A model generated the notes under the pieces. The model was not told the origin of the DNA. It ran no database searches and saw only the letters and a program-made list of their open reading frames with translations. The translations under genes and the position numbers were made by a program. A stretch of 64,000 nucleotides of DNA, taken from the NCBI GenBank assembly GCA_963753195.1, contig CAVWBH010000009.1:372001-436000 (forward strand). Reading direction: 5' to 3'. Positions 26,492 to 34,571 of the stretch are shown one piece after another. The DNA is from Palsa-504 sp963753195 (GTDB taxonomy: Bacteria > Actinomycetota > Actinomycetes > Streptosporangiales > Streptosporangiaceae). Positions within the stretch are counted from its first letter, which is position 1, and every line of letters starts with the position of its first letter.

Positions 26492-27168
26492 GCGCCAAGG
26501 TGGCGATCGTGGCCGGTGCAGGCGGTTCGCTTGGTCGCGCGACGGCGGAGAGGCTCGCGGCCGACGGCCTCACCGTGGTGGCGGTCGACCGGAACGAGCG
26601 CGGGCTGGGTGACCTCCCCGACGACATCCGCCGCGAGGTGGCCGACGCCACCGACCCGGCCGCGGCGGCACGGCTCATCGACCGGATCGCCGGCCAGACC
26701 GGGCCCCCTGACGTGCTGGTGAACACCATCGGCGCGTTCCGTCCCGGAGACGCGGCGACCACGACGCCCGAGACGCTGCGGCTCATGATCGACGTCAACC
26801 TGGGACCCGCGCTGTGGCTGACCCAGGCGGTCGCGCCGCACATGCGCCGGCAGGGCTCCGGCGCCATCGTGCACGTAACCGCCCGCCCGGGGATCGAGCC
26901 CGCCGGCGGTATGGCGGCCTACAGCGCCAGCAAGGCCGCTCTTGTCCACCTGACCCGCATCCTCGACGTCGAACTGCGCCCGCTCGGGATACGGGTGAAC
27001 GCGATCGCACCGCAGCTGCTCGACACCCCTACGAGCCGGTCCACCTTCCCGGCGGAGACGATGGCGCACGCGGTCACGCCCGAGGCGATCGCCGACGTGA
27101 TCGCCTTCCTGGTCAGCGACGCGGCCGCGCCGGTGAGCGGAGCGATACTGCCGGCGTACGGCGCTTAG
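26488..27168 (+). CDS. Short-chain dehydrogenase/reductase (atypical catalytic Ser)
   Basis: Classical-type SDR, 226 aa. The cofactor motif VAGAGGSLGRATAERLAADG is at the N-terminus, DVLVNTIGAF in place of the NNAG strand, and YSASKAALVHL as the catalytic Tyr-Lys. The residue 13 before the Tyr, normally Ser, is Ala, with Thr one position earlier (HVTARPG). The reaction may therefore be weak or altered. ATG 26488 overlaps the small ORF stop. The substrate is unknown. Confidence 0.87.
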   Translation: MSAKVAIVAGAGGSLGRATAERLAADGLTVVAVDRNERGLGDLPDDIRREVADATDPAAAARLIDRIAGQTGPPDVLVNTIGAFRPGDAATTTPETLRLMIDVNLGPALWLTQAVAPHMRRQGSGAIVHVTARPGIEPAGGMAAYSASKAALVHLTRILDVELRPLGIRVNAIAPQLLDTPTSRSTFPAETMAHAVTPEAIADVIAFLVSDAAAPVSGAILPAYGA

Positions 27169-27199
27169 TTGGATCGGACGCGCCCGACGGTAGCGGCCG

Positions 27200-27487
27200 T
27201 TACGGTGAGCGGCTGTCACCTGATCCTGGTGATTTAGGGTCACCGGTGAGCTGGCGGACCTCGAGCAGGTCCAGCCCGAGCGCCTCGATCTCGGCCAGCA
27301 CGCCGTACAGCGCCGACCGGTCCAGCAGGCCGGTCAGCACGGTGTGCCTGCCCTGCCGCTGCGGGGCCAGGCCCGGGAACGCGGACAGCACCGTGGCGCC
27401 GAGGTGCCCGTTGATCCGGATCAAATACAGGGCGGGGGCCGGGTCCATGACGCCATCGTCCGGGGCGGCTAGGTGAAACCGCATCAT
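27200..27487 (-). CDS. Small conserved actinobacterial protein (YLIRI-GHLG type)
   Basis: The translated core YLIRINGHLGATVLSAFPGL, then TVLTGLLDRSALYGVLAEIE and ALGLDLLEVRQL, matches a small hypothetical protein that I recall being common next to oxidoreductases in actinobacteria. Its function is unknown. The start may be ATG 27487, ATG 27484 or ATG 27448; the last gives an 82-aa protein beginning MDPAPALYLIRI. Palindromic operator copy 3 overlaps the 27487/27484 starts and copy 2 lies near the 3' end. It is antisense to the space between the SDR and the metallo-beta-lactamase genes. Confidence 0.65.
   Translation of the reverse strand: MMRFHLAAPDDGVMDPAPALYLIRINGHLGATVLSAFPGLAPQRQGRHTVLTGLLDRSALYGVLAEIEALGLDLLEVRQLTGDPKSPGSGDSRSP
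27216..27232. promoter_or_regulatory. Palindromic operator, copy 2
   Basis: TCACCTGATCCTGGTGA has the same arms and spacer length as copy 1. It is followed 7 bp later by the gapless palindrome TCACCGGTGA (27240-27249). It lies at the 3' end of the small minus-strand gene and just after the SDR stop. Confidence 0.5.
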
Positions 27488-27500
27488 CGGGATCCGGTGA
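27484..27500. promoter_or_regulatory. Palindromic operator, copy 3 (one arm degenerate)
   Basis: TCATCGGGATCCGGTGA has the same 17-bp layout with one mismatch in the left arm. It overlaps the ATGATG start of the minus-strand small gene, a position that would allow repression of that gene. Confidence 0.5.
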
Positions 27501-27560
27501 CTGCCGGTCTTGCGGGCGCGGCCAGCCGCCAGCAGCGTGGCCCCGACAACGGCGCGTGAA

Positions 27561-27577
27561 TCACCGAGATCCGGTGA
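27561..27577. promoter_or_regulatory. Palindromic operator, copy 4, inside a duplicated leader
   Basis: TCACCGAGATCCGGTGA lies 92 bp upstream of the metallo-beta-lactamase GTG. The surrounding segment 27556-27629 is a diverged duplicate of 26289-26362, which carries copy 1. The two leaders have the same layout: palindrome, GACGACC, CTCACCTGCC, GCGGC, GCCTG. Confidence 0.6.
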
Positions 27578-27668
27578 CGACCGCTCACCTGCCTGGCGGC
27601 GAGCCTGGATCCGTCGCGAAGGCTCGCACGGCCGCCAGGGGACGTGCCTCAGATTCAAGGGAGAACCC

Positions 27669-28628
27669 GTGACCTCACCAGCAGCCCTGCCCGACTACGC
27701 GCCGGTCCCCCCGTCCGCGCTTGGCCCGGCCCTCAACGACCAGGGCTACTACGTCGGACGCGTGGAGCGGAACCTGTACTGGGTCACCGACGGCGTCTAC
27801 CAGTCGGCGTTCATGACCACTCCGGACGGGGTCGTGCTGTTCGACGCGCCCCCCAGCATCGGCGGCAACCTGCGGCGGGCCGTGGACGAGATCGCCGCGG
27901 CCGAGGGCGTGACCAATACGGTGACCCACATGGTCTACTCGCACCATCACGCCGACCACGCCGGCGCGTCCTTCCTGTTCGACCAGGACGTGACCCGCAT
28001 CGGGCACGAGGAGACCCGGCGGCTGCTGCTGCGGGACAACGACCCGGCCCGGCCCCTGCCGGACGTGACTTTCGCCGACCGTTACACCCTGGAGGTCGGG
28101 GGCGAGCGCGTCGAGCTGGCCTGGCAGGGTTCCAACCACTCGCCGGACAACATCTACATCCACTTCCCCGGCCACGACACGCTGATGTTCATCGACGTGG
28201 TCAACGCCGGCTGGGTGCCCATCTACAACCTCAACCTGTCCGAGGACGTCATCGGGTACATGGGCGCCCCGGCCATCGCGCTGGCCTACCCGTGGACGCA
28301 CTTCATCAGCGGGCATCTTGGCCGGCTCGCCACCCGCGATGACGTCGCGGTGCACCAGCAGTACGTCGCCGACATCGAAGCCAGCTCCAGAGAAGCGCTG
28401 TCCTCGGTTGATCCGGTGCCCTATTACGTCGCGGGCGGGGAGAACGCCTGGGCCGGGGTCAAAGGCCATCTCGACGCCGTCACCGAGCGCGCCGCCGCGC
28501 CCATCATCGCGAAGTACACCGGCGTGCTGGCCGCCGCGGACATCGAGGTCTTCACCCTCACCACCACCTTCCAGATCATGCAGTCGCTGCGCCTGGACCG
28601 CGGCCCCAGCGGACCGGTCCACCCCTGA
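27669..28628 (+). CDS. Metallo-beta-lactamase-fold hydrolase
   Basis: 319 aa from GTG 27669 (AAGGGAG just upstream). The metal-binding motif HxHxDH is present as SHHHADHAG near residue 96. Further ligands are plausible in GSNHSPDN, MFIDVVN and FISGHLG. An N-terminal segment with NLYWVTDGVYQSAFM and DGVVLFDAPPSIG is typical of the fold. No signal peptide, so it acts in the cytoplasm. It shares its leader and operator with the SDR unit, suggesting a common pathway. The substrate is unknown. Confidence 0.88.
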   Translation: MTSPAALPDYAPVPPSALGPALNDQGYYVGRVERNLYWVTDGVYQSAFMTTPDGVVLFDAPPSIGGNLRRAVDEIAAAEGVTNTVTHMVYSHHHADHAGASFLFDQDVTRIGHEETRRLLLRDNDPARPLPDVTFADRYTLEVGGERVELAWQGSNHSPDNIYIHFPGHDTLMFIDVVNAGWVPIYNLNLSEDVIGYMGAPAIALAYPWTHFISGHLGRLATRDDVAVHQQYVADIEASSREALSSVDPVPYYVAGGENAWAGVKGHLDAVTERAAAPIIAKYTGVLAAADIEVFTLTTTFQIMQSLRLDRGPSGPVHP

Positions 28629-28635
28629 GCAGAAC

Positions 28636-28667
28636 GCGCCGGGGCCGGCCAGCGCCGGCCCCGGCGC
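28636..28667 (+). terminator. GC-rich hairpin after the metallo-beta-lactamase gene
   Basis: Perfect 14-bp arms GCGCCGGGGCCGGC (28636-28649) and its complement (28654-28667) surround a CAGC loop, 8 bp past the stop codon. There is no T-run, which is common for actinobacterial terminators. It probably separates this gene from the UvrA-like gene. Confidence 0.6.
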
Positions 28668-28714
28668 GGCATCCTGGCGGGCGTCCGCTGACGAAGGACC
28701 TTAAGGTGCCTGGT

Positions 28715-30298
28715 ATGGCAGCTGGTGATCTTTCCGTGCCGGGAACCTTGCCCGCGGTCATCGCCGTGCGCGGGGCCCGGCACAACAACCTGCGGGATAT
28801 CGACGTCGACGTGCCGCTGTGGCGGACGGTCGCGGTGGTCGGCGTATCCGGCTCGGGCAAGACGTCGCTGGCCATCGGCACGCTGTACGCCGAGGGCGTG
28901 CAGCGGTTCCTGGAGGGCCTGAGCACCTACAGCCGCCGCCGGCTGACCCAGGCCCAGCGGCCGGACGTGGACCGGATCGAGCACCTTCCGCCCGCGCTGG
29001 CCCTGCGCCAGCGGCCGCCGGTACCGGGGCCGCGCAGCACGGTCGGCACCATGTCCGAGGTGCTCAACGTGCTGCGCCTGATGATGTCGCGGCTGGGCAC
29101 GCACCTGTGCCCGAACGGGCACCGCGTCGCCCCGTCCATAGCCACGTTCGGCGAGGAAATAACCTGCCCGGTCTGCGGCGTGCGTTTCGAGCATCCCAGC
29201 GCCGAGTCCTTCGCCTTCAACTCCTACGGCGCGTGCCCGGCCTGCCAGGGCCTGGGCGTGCGGTCCGAAGTCGACGTCAGCACCCTGGTTCCCGACCAGG
29301 ACAAGACGATCGCCGACGGCGCGGTGCTGCCGTGGAATTCCGGCGGCCGCCGGCTGTCGATGTATGCCGCCGGCGAGCTCGGGGTCCGGCTCGACGTGCC
29401 GTACCGGTCACTGACCGATCACGAGCGCGACATCGTGCTGCACGGCGAGCCGGTCCGGCGGCAGGTGACGCTGACCTCGGGCCGCAACGGGCGGACCGTG
29501 CAGCTGTCGGTCAACTACGACAACGCGGTCGCCGCGGTGGAACGGTCCCTGCGCAGCGACAACGAGCGCACCCGCCGTCTGGTGCAGCGTTTCCTGATCA
29601 CCCGGGTGTGCTCGGTGTGCCACGGCACGCGGCTGCGGCCTGAGGCGCTGAGCTCGCAGCTGGGCGGGCGTAACCTCGCCGAGATCAGCGCCCTGGGCCT
29701 GGGCGAGCTGCGCGGGTTCACCGCCGGCCTGGCCCCGGGGCTGCCCGCCGAGCTCAGCCGGCTGACCACCGGCCTGCTCGCCGAGCTGAACGGCAGGCTC
29801 ACGCCGCTGCTCGACGTGGGACTGGCCTACCTGACCCTGGACCGGGCCGGCGCCTCGCTGTCGACCGGGGAACGGCAGCGGATCGAGCTCACCTCGACGG
29901 TACGGGCCAGCACCACGGGCATGCTGTACGTGCTGGACGAGCCGTCGGTCGGCCTGCACCCTCGCAACGTCGCCGGGCTGCGCAAGACGCTCACGGCGCT
30001 GGCCGGGAACGGCAATTCCGTGATCGTGGTGGAGCACGAGCGGGAGATCATCCGCGCCGCGGACTGGGTCATCGAGATCGGGCCCGGGGCGGGCGCGAAC
30101 GGCGGCACGGTGATCGCCCAGGGCCCGCCCGCGCAGCTGGAGACCGACCCGCATTCGATCATCGGGCCCTTCCTGGCCGGGCCCCGGCGGCCGCCGGCGG
30201 GCCGGCCCGGGCCGGTACCGGCGGGCAGATCACGATCGAGATCGGCGACCTGTACAACCTGCACGACCTCACCGCCGCCTTCCCGGTGGGCCGGCTGA
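28715..30298 (+). CDS. UvrA-like ABC ATPase, N-terminal part (frameshifted)
   Basis: First half of a UvrA/UvrA2-type excision-repair or drug-resistance ATPase. Walker A VVGVSGSGKTSLAIGTLYAE is near residue 45, a Cys motif CPNGH with CPVCG and CPACQGLG follows, and SLSTGERQRIELTST with YVLDEPSVGLHP closes the first cassette. From about 30182 the frame becomes low-complexity Arg/Pro/Ser until a stop at 30298. The true continuation lies one frame over. ATG 28715 has AAGG 8 bp upstream. The two parts together would give about 830 aa, the size of UvrA2-like proteins. This is either a real frameshift in a G/C run or a sequencing error. Confidence 0.8.
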   Translation: MAAGDLSVPGTLPAVIAVRGARHNNLRDIDVDVPLWRTVAVVGVSGSGKTSLAIGTLYAEGVQRFLEGLSTYSRRRLTQAQRPDVDRIEHLPPALALRQRPPVPGPRSTVGTMSEVLNVLRLMMSRLGTHLCPNGHRVAPSIATFGEEITCPVCGVRFEHPSAESFAFNSYGACPACQGLGVRSEVDVSTLVPDQDKTIADGAVLPWNSGGRRLSMYAAGELGVRLDVPYRSLTDHERDIVLHGEPVRRQVTLTSGRNGRTVQLSVNYDNAVAAVERSLRSDNERTRRLVQRFLITRVCSVCHGTRLRPEALSSQLGGRNLAEISALGLGELRGFTAGLAPGLPAELSRLTTGLLAELNGRLTPLLDVGLAYLTLDRAGASLSTGERQRIELTSTVRASTTGMLYVLDEPSVGLHPRNVAGLRKTLTALAGNGNSVIVVEHEREIIRAADWVIEIGPGAGANGGTVIAQGPPAQLETDPHSIIGPFLAGPRRPPAGRPGPVPAGRSRSRSATCTTCTTSPPPSRWAG

Positions 30299-31215
30299 CC
30301 GCGCTGGCCGGGCCCTCCGGGGCCGGGAAAACCGCCCTGGTCCTGGACAGCCTCGTGCCGGCCGCGCGGGCCCGGCTGAGCGGGTCGCCGCCGCCCGGGC
30401 ACGTCCGCCGCCTGGACCTCGGCGGCATCCGCCAGGTCATCCAGGTCGACGCAGCGCCGATCGGCCAGAACTCGCGGTCGACGCCCGCCACCTACTCCGG
30501 CGCGTTCGACCAGATCCGCCGGGTGTTCGCGGAGACCGCGTACGCACGGCGGCGGCGCTGGAAGCCCGGGCACTTCTCGTTCAATACGCGCGAAGGGCAG
30601 TGCCCGACCTGCCTCGGTCTCGGCCACATCGACCTTGACGTTCAGTACCTGCCCGACATCACCGTCGGCTGCCCGGCCTGCCTCGGCGCCCGCTTCAATG
30701 ACGCCACCCTGGCCGTCCGGGTGGACGGCCTGACCATCGCCGACGTGCTCGGCCTGAGCGTGCACGACGCCGTGGCGCAGTTCGCTGACCGGGCCCTGGT
30801 GGCCGCGGCGCTGCGGCCGGTCAGCGAGGTCGGGCTGGGGTACCTGCGGCTGGGCGAGCCCACGCCGTCGCTGTCCGGCGGCGAGTCACAGCGGCTGCGG
30901 ATCGCTTCCCGGCTGCGCGCCAGCCAGCGCGGTGCGCTGTACGTGTTCGACGAGCCGTCCACCGGCCTGCATCCGCTCGACGTGGCCACGCTGGCGGGCG
31001 TGTTCGACCGGCTGCTGGACGCCGGGGCCACGATCATCGTCATCGACCACGACCTGGACCTGCTCGCCGCCGCCGACCACCTCATCGACATGGGCCCCGG
31101 CGGCGGCCCGGACGGCGGTCACATCCTCGCGGCGGGGACGCCCGAGGACGTCGCGCGGGACCCGGCCAGCGCGACCGGGCCGTGGCTGGCTGAGCACCTG
31201 GGCGTGAAAACGTGA
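30184..31215 (+). CDS. UvrA-like ABC ATPase, C-terminal part (frameshifted)
   Basis: Second half of the same protein. The translation resumes as GGQITIEIGDLYNLHDLTAA, then Walker A ALAGPSGAGKTALVLDSL. The Cys motif CPTCLGLGHIDLD with CPACLGARF follows, then the signature SLSGGESQRLRIASRLR and GALYVFDEPSTGLHPLD. All motifs of the second cassette are intact. The first usable start in this frame is a GTG at 30286, which would delete the leading strand. The break lies within the G/C-rich stretch at 30176-30228. Confidence 0.8.
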   Translation, partial: PAAAGGPARAGTGGQITIEIGDLYNLHDLTAAFPVGRLTALAGPSGAGKTALVLDSLVPAARARLSGSPPPGHVRRLDLGGIRQVIQVDAAPIGQNSRSTPATYSGAFDQIRRVFAETAYARRRRWKPGHFSFNTREGQCPTCLGLGHIDLDVQYLPDITVGCPACLGARFNDATLAVRVDGLTIADVLGLSVHDAVAQFADRALVAAALRPVSEVGLGYLRLGEPTPSLSGGESQRLRIASRLRASQRGALYVFDEPSTGLHPLDVATLAGVFDRLLDAGATIIVIDHDLDLLAAADHLIDMGPGGGPDGGHILAAGTPEDVARDPASATGPWLAEHLGVKT

Positions 31216-31230
31216 TGGCGGCCGCATCTG

Positions 31231-32637
31231 CTAGGCAATGGCGGGCCGGATGTTGGCATTGAGATGGAAGAGGTTAGCGGGATCGTACTCGGCCTTGATC
31301 CGGCTGAGCCGCTGGTATTTCTCGGCGCCGTAGCTGGCGATGATCCGGTCTTCCTCGAATTCGGACATGAAGTTGACGTAACTCGCCGCGCCGCCTGCGT
31401 GGGGCACGAGGTCGGCCCAGAAGGACCGCACCCAGGCCCGGTCGGCTTCGAGCAGCTCGGCGGTTGGTGCCACCGCGGCGATGTTGAGCGCGTAGCGGGT
31501 CTGACGGCTGCCACCGAAAGCGGTGCTGGCCTCGGCCGGCTCGGCATACTTGCCGCCCAGCACGAAGACCGGCATGAACGACATGGGTGATGCCTTACCG
31601 GGGACGTGGCGGGCGATGACGTCGATCGATTCATCGGTCAGCTCATCGAGGTAGACGGCCTTCTCGTAGCCCCGGATACCCCATGGTGCGCTCTCGTCGA
31701 ACATCTGCTGCAGCGCGGTGTAGGGGATCGGCGTGTCGAACGCGATCAGCGGCGGGGCTGCTTGCCGCAGCTCCCCGACGGCCCGTGAATGAGCGTCCGG
31801 GGCTCCATGGTCGACCAGCAGGACCGCGTAGCCAGGCGTGCCTTGGTATAGCTCGGGTACGAACGGCGCCGGCGGGGCGCTCAGGGCGGCCAGGAAGACC
31901 GCGATGTCGCCGGGCAGGTCACCAACCTGGTCCCGGATGACCCGGAACGCCTGCGGGCCATGGTCGAGGTCCCAGAAGGAAAAGGACAGCTGAACCATGG
32001 GGCCAACTTCGTGCAGCTGGAACTCGAATTCGGTCACCACCCCGAAGTTGCCGCCTCCGCCCCGGACGGCCCAGAACAGGTCCGGGTTCTCCTGCTCCGA
32101 CGCCCGCACGATGGCGCCGTCCGCCGTCACGACCTCCACGGACAGGAGATTGTCACAGCTCAGGCCCGCCTTGCGGCTCAGCCAGCCCATCCCGCCGCCG
32201 AGAGTCAGCCCGGCCACGCCGGTGTGGCTGATGAATCCGCCCGGTGCGGCCAGGGCATGCTCCTGAGTCGCCGCATCGAGCTGCGACCACCGCGTGCCAC
32301 CGCCACAGCGCGCTGTCCTCGCGGCTGGGTCAACGCTGACATCGCAGAGGGCGCCCAAGTCGATCATGACAGCGTCGTCGGCGATACACGCACCCGAGAA
32401 GTTGTGACCACCGCCACGGACGGCCAGGTCCCGCCCGGTTTCCCGCGCGAACCTGACCGCGGCGGCCACGTCATCCGCGGAGCGGACCCGGGCTATCGCC
32501 CATGGGCGCCGGTCGATGTCGCCGTTCCACACGCACTCAGCGCGGACGGCGTCGTAGTCGGAGTCATCCGCCGTTACCACCCGGCCCGCAAGATCGCTGC
32601 TGAATGCCTTCAGCTGGCCAGCCAACAAGTCACTCAT
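31231..32637 (-). CDS. FAD-linked oxidase (berberine bridge enzyme-like, PCMH type)
   Basis: Secondary-metabolism type oxidase, 468 aa. The FAD site RDLAVRGGGHNFSG contains the His normally linked to FAD. GFISHTGVAGLTLGGGMGWL and CDNLLSVEVVTADG continue the p-cresol methylhydroxylase fold. The C-terminal BBE segment is NFMSEFEEDRIIASYG through YDPANLFHLNANI. ATG 32637 has GGAGGG 5 bp upstream. No signal peptide. The gene converges on the UvrA-like gene and is divergent from the DrrAB operon. Confidence 0.9.
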   Translation of the reverse strand: MSDLLAGQLKAFSSDLAGRVVTADDSDYDAVRAECVWNGDIDRRPWAIARVRSADDVAAAVRFARETGRDLAVRGGGHNFSGACIADDAVMIDLGALCDVSVDPAARTARCGGGTRWSQLDAATQEHALAAPGGFISHTGVAGLTLGGGMGWLSRKAGLSCDNLLSVEVVTADGAIVRASEQENPDLFWAVRGGGGNFGVVTEFEFQLHEVGPMVQLSFSFWDLDHGPQAFRVIRDQVGDLPGDIAVFLAALSAPPAPFVPELYQGTPGYAVLLVDHGAPDAHSRAVGELRQAAPPLIAFDTPIPYTALQQMFDESAPWGIRGYEKAVYLDELTDESIDVIARHVPGKASPMSFMPVFVLGGKYAEPAEASTAFGGSRQTRYALNIAAVAPTAELLEADRAWVRSFWADLVPHAGGAASYVNFMSEFEEDRIIASYGAEKYQRLSRIKAEYDPANLFHLNANIRPAIA

Positions 32638-32743
32638 GTGCCCTCCCCCAGACCGCCGAACCCGGCGACTCTGATCCAGACGGTAGCGAATGAGCAGGCT
32701 GCAGGCAACCATGGCGCAGGCCTTCGGTCATCTGGCGCAGGGG

Positions 32744-32781
32744 TTGACATTGACCATGGGTCAGGCTTGCAAGATGGGCGT
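32744..32781 (+). promoter_or_regulatory. MerR-type long-spacer promoter of the DrrAB-MerR operon
   Basis: TTGACA (32744-32749) and CAAGAT (32770-32775) are separated by 20 bp, wider than the usual 17. The spacer contains the dyad TGACC-ATG-GGTCA (32751-32763). This is the layout activated by MerR-family proteins through DNA distortion, and a MerR gene closes the operon. Transcription would begin about 7 bp after the -10, at or next to the ATG at 32782, implying a leaderless mRNA. Confidence 0.6.
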
Positions 32782-33783
32782 ATGCAGGATCACGCACGGC
32801 TACCCACGCCGGGGGAGAGTGCCCCGCAACTGGCGATCGACGCAGTGGGGTTGGCCAAGTCCTTCGGTGGCCAGCACGCACTCACCGGTCTCGACCTGGC
32901 CGTCCCGGAGGGTTCCGTCACGGCCCTCATCGGCCCCAACGGGTCAGGGAAGACGACGACGATTCGCATCCTCTCGACGCTTCTTGCTCCGGACGCTGGC
33001 CGGGCAACCGTGTTCGGTCACGATGTCGTGGCCGAGCCGGAGGCCGTCAGGGCAGCGATCGGTGTCACCGGCCAATTCTCTGCTGTGGACAAGTTCCTGA
33101 CCGGCAGAGAGAACCTGGCCCTGATAGCTGGGCTGCACCACCTGCGGCGGGCTGTTGCGCTGGAGCGGACGGCAAGAAACCTGGAGCGCTTCGAGTTGAC
33201 CGAGGCAGCGGACCGGCCTGTGATCTCCTACTCGGGAGGTATGCGCCGTCGTCTCGATCTTGCGATGACCCTCATGGGCGAGCCCCGGATCGTCTTCCTG
33301 GACGAGCCAACGACTGGCCTCGATCCACGTGGGCGACAGGTTCTCTGGCAGACCGTCCGAGACCTGGTCGCCGACGGGGTGGCCGTCCTGCTGACGACGC
33401 AGTACCTGGAAGAAGCGGATCGCCTGGCAGACCGTGTGGTCCTCATCGACCGTGGTGCCTCGGTAGCAGAAGGCACGCCGTCCGAGCTGAAGAGGCGGGC
33501 ACCGGGCGGACGCATCCGGCTCCATTTCGCCGGAAATGATGCGTTCGCTGCTGCGGCGGTGGAGTTCGGCGGTGCAGAACGAAGTGATGACGGCTTGTCG
33601 CTCGAATTGGCCAGCGACGGGAGCGTGGCTGGCCTTCGGCACGTGCTCGACCGGCTTGAGCGTCATGGGATCGCCGTGGAGAGCCTTTCGGCCCAGCCCG
33701 CGGACCTCGACGACGTCTTCTTCGCCTTGACTGGTGGCGCCCCTGAGCCGTCTCGTGCTAACTCGATGGGGGAAGGACAATGA
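32782..33783 (+). CDS. DrrA-type ABC transporter ATP-binding protein
   Basis: Daunorubicin-resistance family exporter ATPase, 333 aa. Walker A ALIGPNGSGKTTTIRIL, Q-loop VTGQFSAVDKFLTGREN, signature ISYSGGMRRRLDLAMTL, Walker B RIVFLDEPTTGLDP and the switch region LLTTQYLEEADRLADR are all present, followed by the DrrA C-terminal domain. ATG 32782 has no ribosome-binding site but sits at the predicted transcription start. It overlaps the permease gene (ATGA). Composition is visibly less GC-rich than its neighbours, suggesting transfer of this operon. Confidence 0.92.
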   Translation: MQDHARLPTPGESAPQLAIDAVGLAKSFGGQHALTGLDLAVPEGSVTALIGPNGSGKTTTIRILSTLLAPDAGRATVFGHDVVAEPEAVRAAIGVTGQFSAVDKFLTGRENLALIAGLHHLRRAVALERTARNLERFELTEAADRPVISYSGGMRRRLDLAMTLMGEPRIVFLDEPTTGLDPRGRQVLWQTVRDLVADGVAVLLTTQYLEEADRLADRVVLIDRGASVAEGTPSELKRRAPGGRIRLHFAGNDAFAAAAVEFGGAERSDDGLSLELASDGSVAGLRHVLDRLERHGIAVESLSAQPADLDDVFFALTGGAPEPSRANSMGEGQ

Positions 33784-34571
33784 CGGCCCCCTCTCTGGCT
33801 CTCGCTGACACGACCACCATGCTGCGCCGGGACATACGTCACGCAGTGCGCTTCCCGATGGTGACGATCAGCGGACTACTCGTGCCGGTGCTCTTCCTGC
33901 TCCTCTTCGATGGTGTCTTCGGTCACACGCTCCGCGCCGGACTCGGCAGCGCTGTCAGCGGCGGCTACATCAACTACGTGCTTCCCGGCATCCTCGTGAT
34001 AGCCGCCGCCTCGGTCGCTGAATCGACGGCGCTTGGCGTGAACGCCGACATGGGTGAGGGGATCATCGCCCGTTTCCGGACGATGGCCATCTGGCGTCCT
34101 TCGGTCCTTGCCGGGCCGGTGACCGGAAGCGTCGTCCGTACGCTCATTACCGGTGCAGCTGTTTGCTTGTTCGCACTCGTCCTAGGGTTCTCACCCGACG
34201 CCACCGCACTCGGCTGGCTCGCGGCCATCGGGCTGTTCGCCCTCCTTGGAATGGCACTCTCGTGGCTGACGGTGGCCTTTGGGCTGCTCGCCAAGACGCC
34301 AGCAGGGGCGAACAGTCTCTCGCTCATTCTCCTCGTCCTTCCGTTCGTCAGCAGCGCGTTTGTTCCCACCGCCGCGATGCCCGCAGGAGCACGGGCGTTT
34401 GCCGAGTATCAGCCGTTCACCTCGATCATTGACACCTTTCGCAGCCTGCTTACCCGAACCCCGATGGGCAATCACGGCGTGGTGGCCGTGGCCTGGTGTG
34501 CCGGCATCGCAGTGGTCGGATTCCTGTGGGCGGTGAAGTTGTATAACCGAGATTCACCGGCAGCGTCCTGA
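33780..34571 (+). CDS. DrrB-type ABC-2 permease
   Basis: Membrane subunit of the drug exporter, 263 aa, with six hydrophobic segments. They include VTISGLLVPVLFLLLFDGVF, YVLPGILVIAAASVAEST, LITGAAVCLFALVLGF, LGWLAAIGLFALLGMAL, LSLILLVLPFVSSAFVP and GVVAVAWCAGIAVVGFLWAV. QPFTSIIDTFRSLL is typical of the family. It is coupled to DrrA by ATGA and to the MerR gene by a TGATG overlap. Confidence 0.9.
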   Translation: MTAPSLALADTTTMLRRDIRHAVRFPMVTISGLLVPVLFLLLFDGVFGHTLRAGLGSAVSGGYINYVLPGILVIAAASVAESTALGVNADMGEGIIARFRTMAIWRPSVLAGPVTGSVVRTLITGAAVCLFALVLGFSPDATALGWLAAIGLFALLGMALSWLTVAFGLLAKTPAGANSLSLILLVLPFVSSAFVPTAAMPAGARAFAEYQPFTSIIDTFRSLLTRTPMGNHGVVAVAWCAGIAVVGFLWAVKLYNRDSPAAS

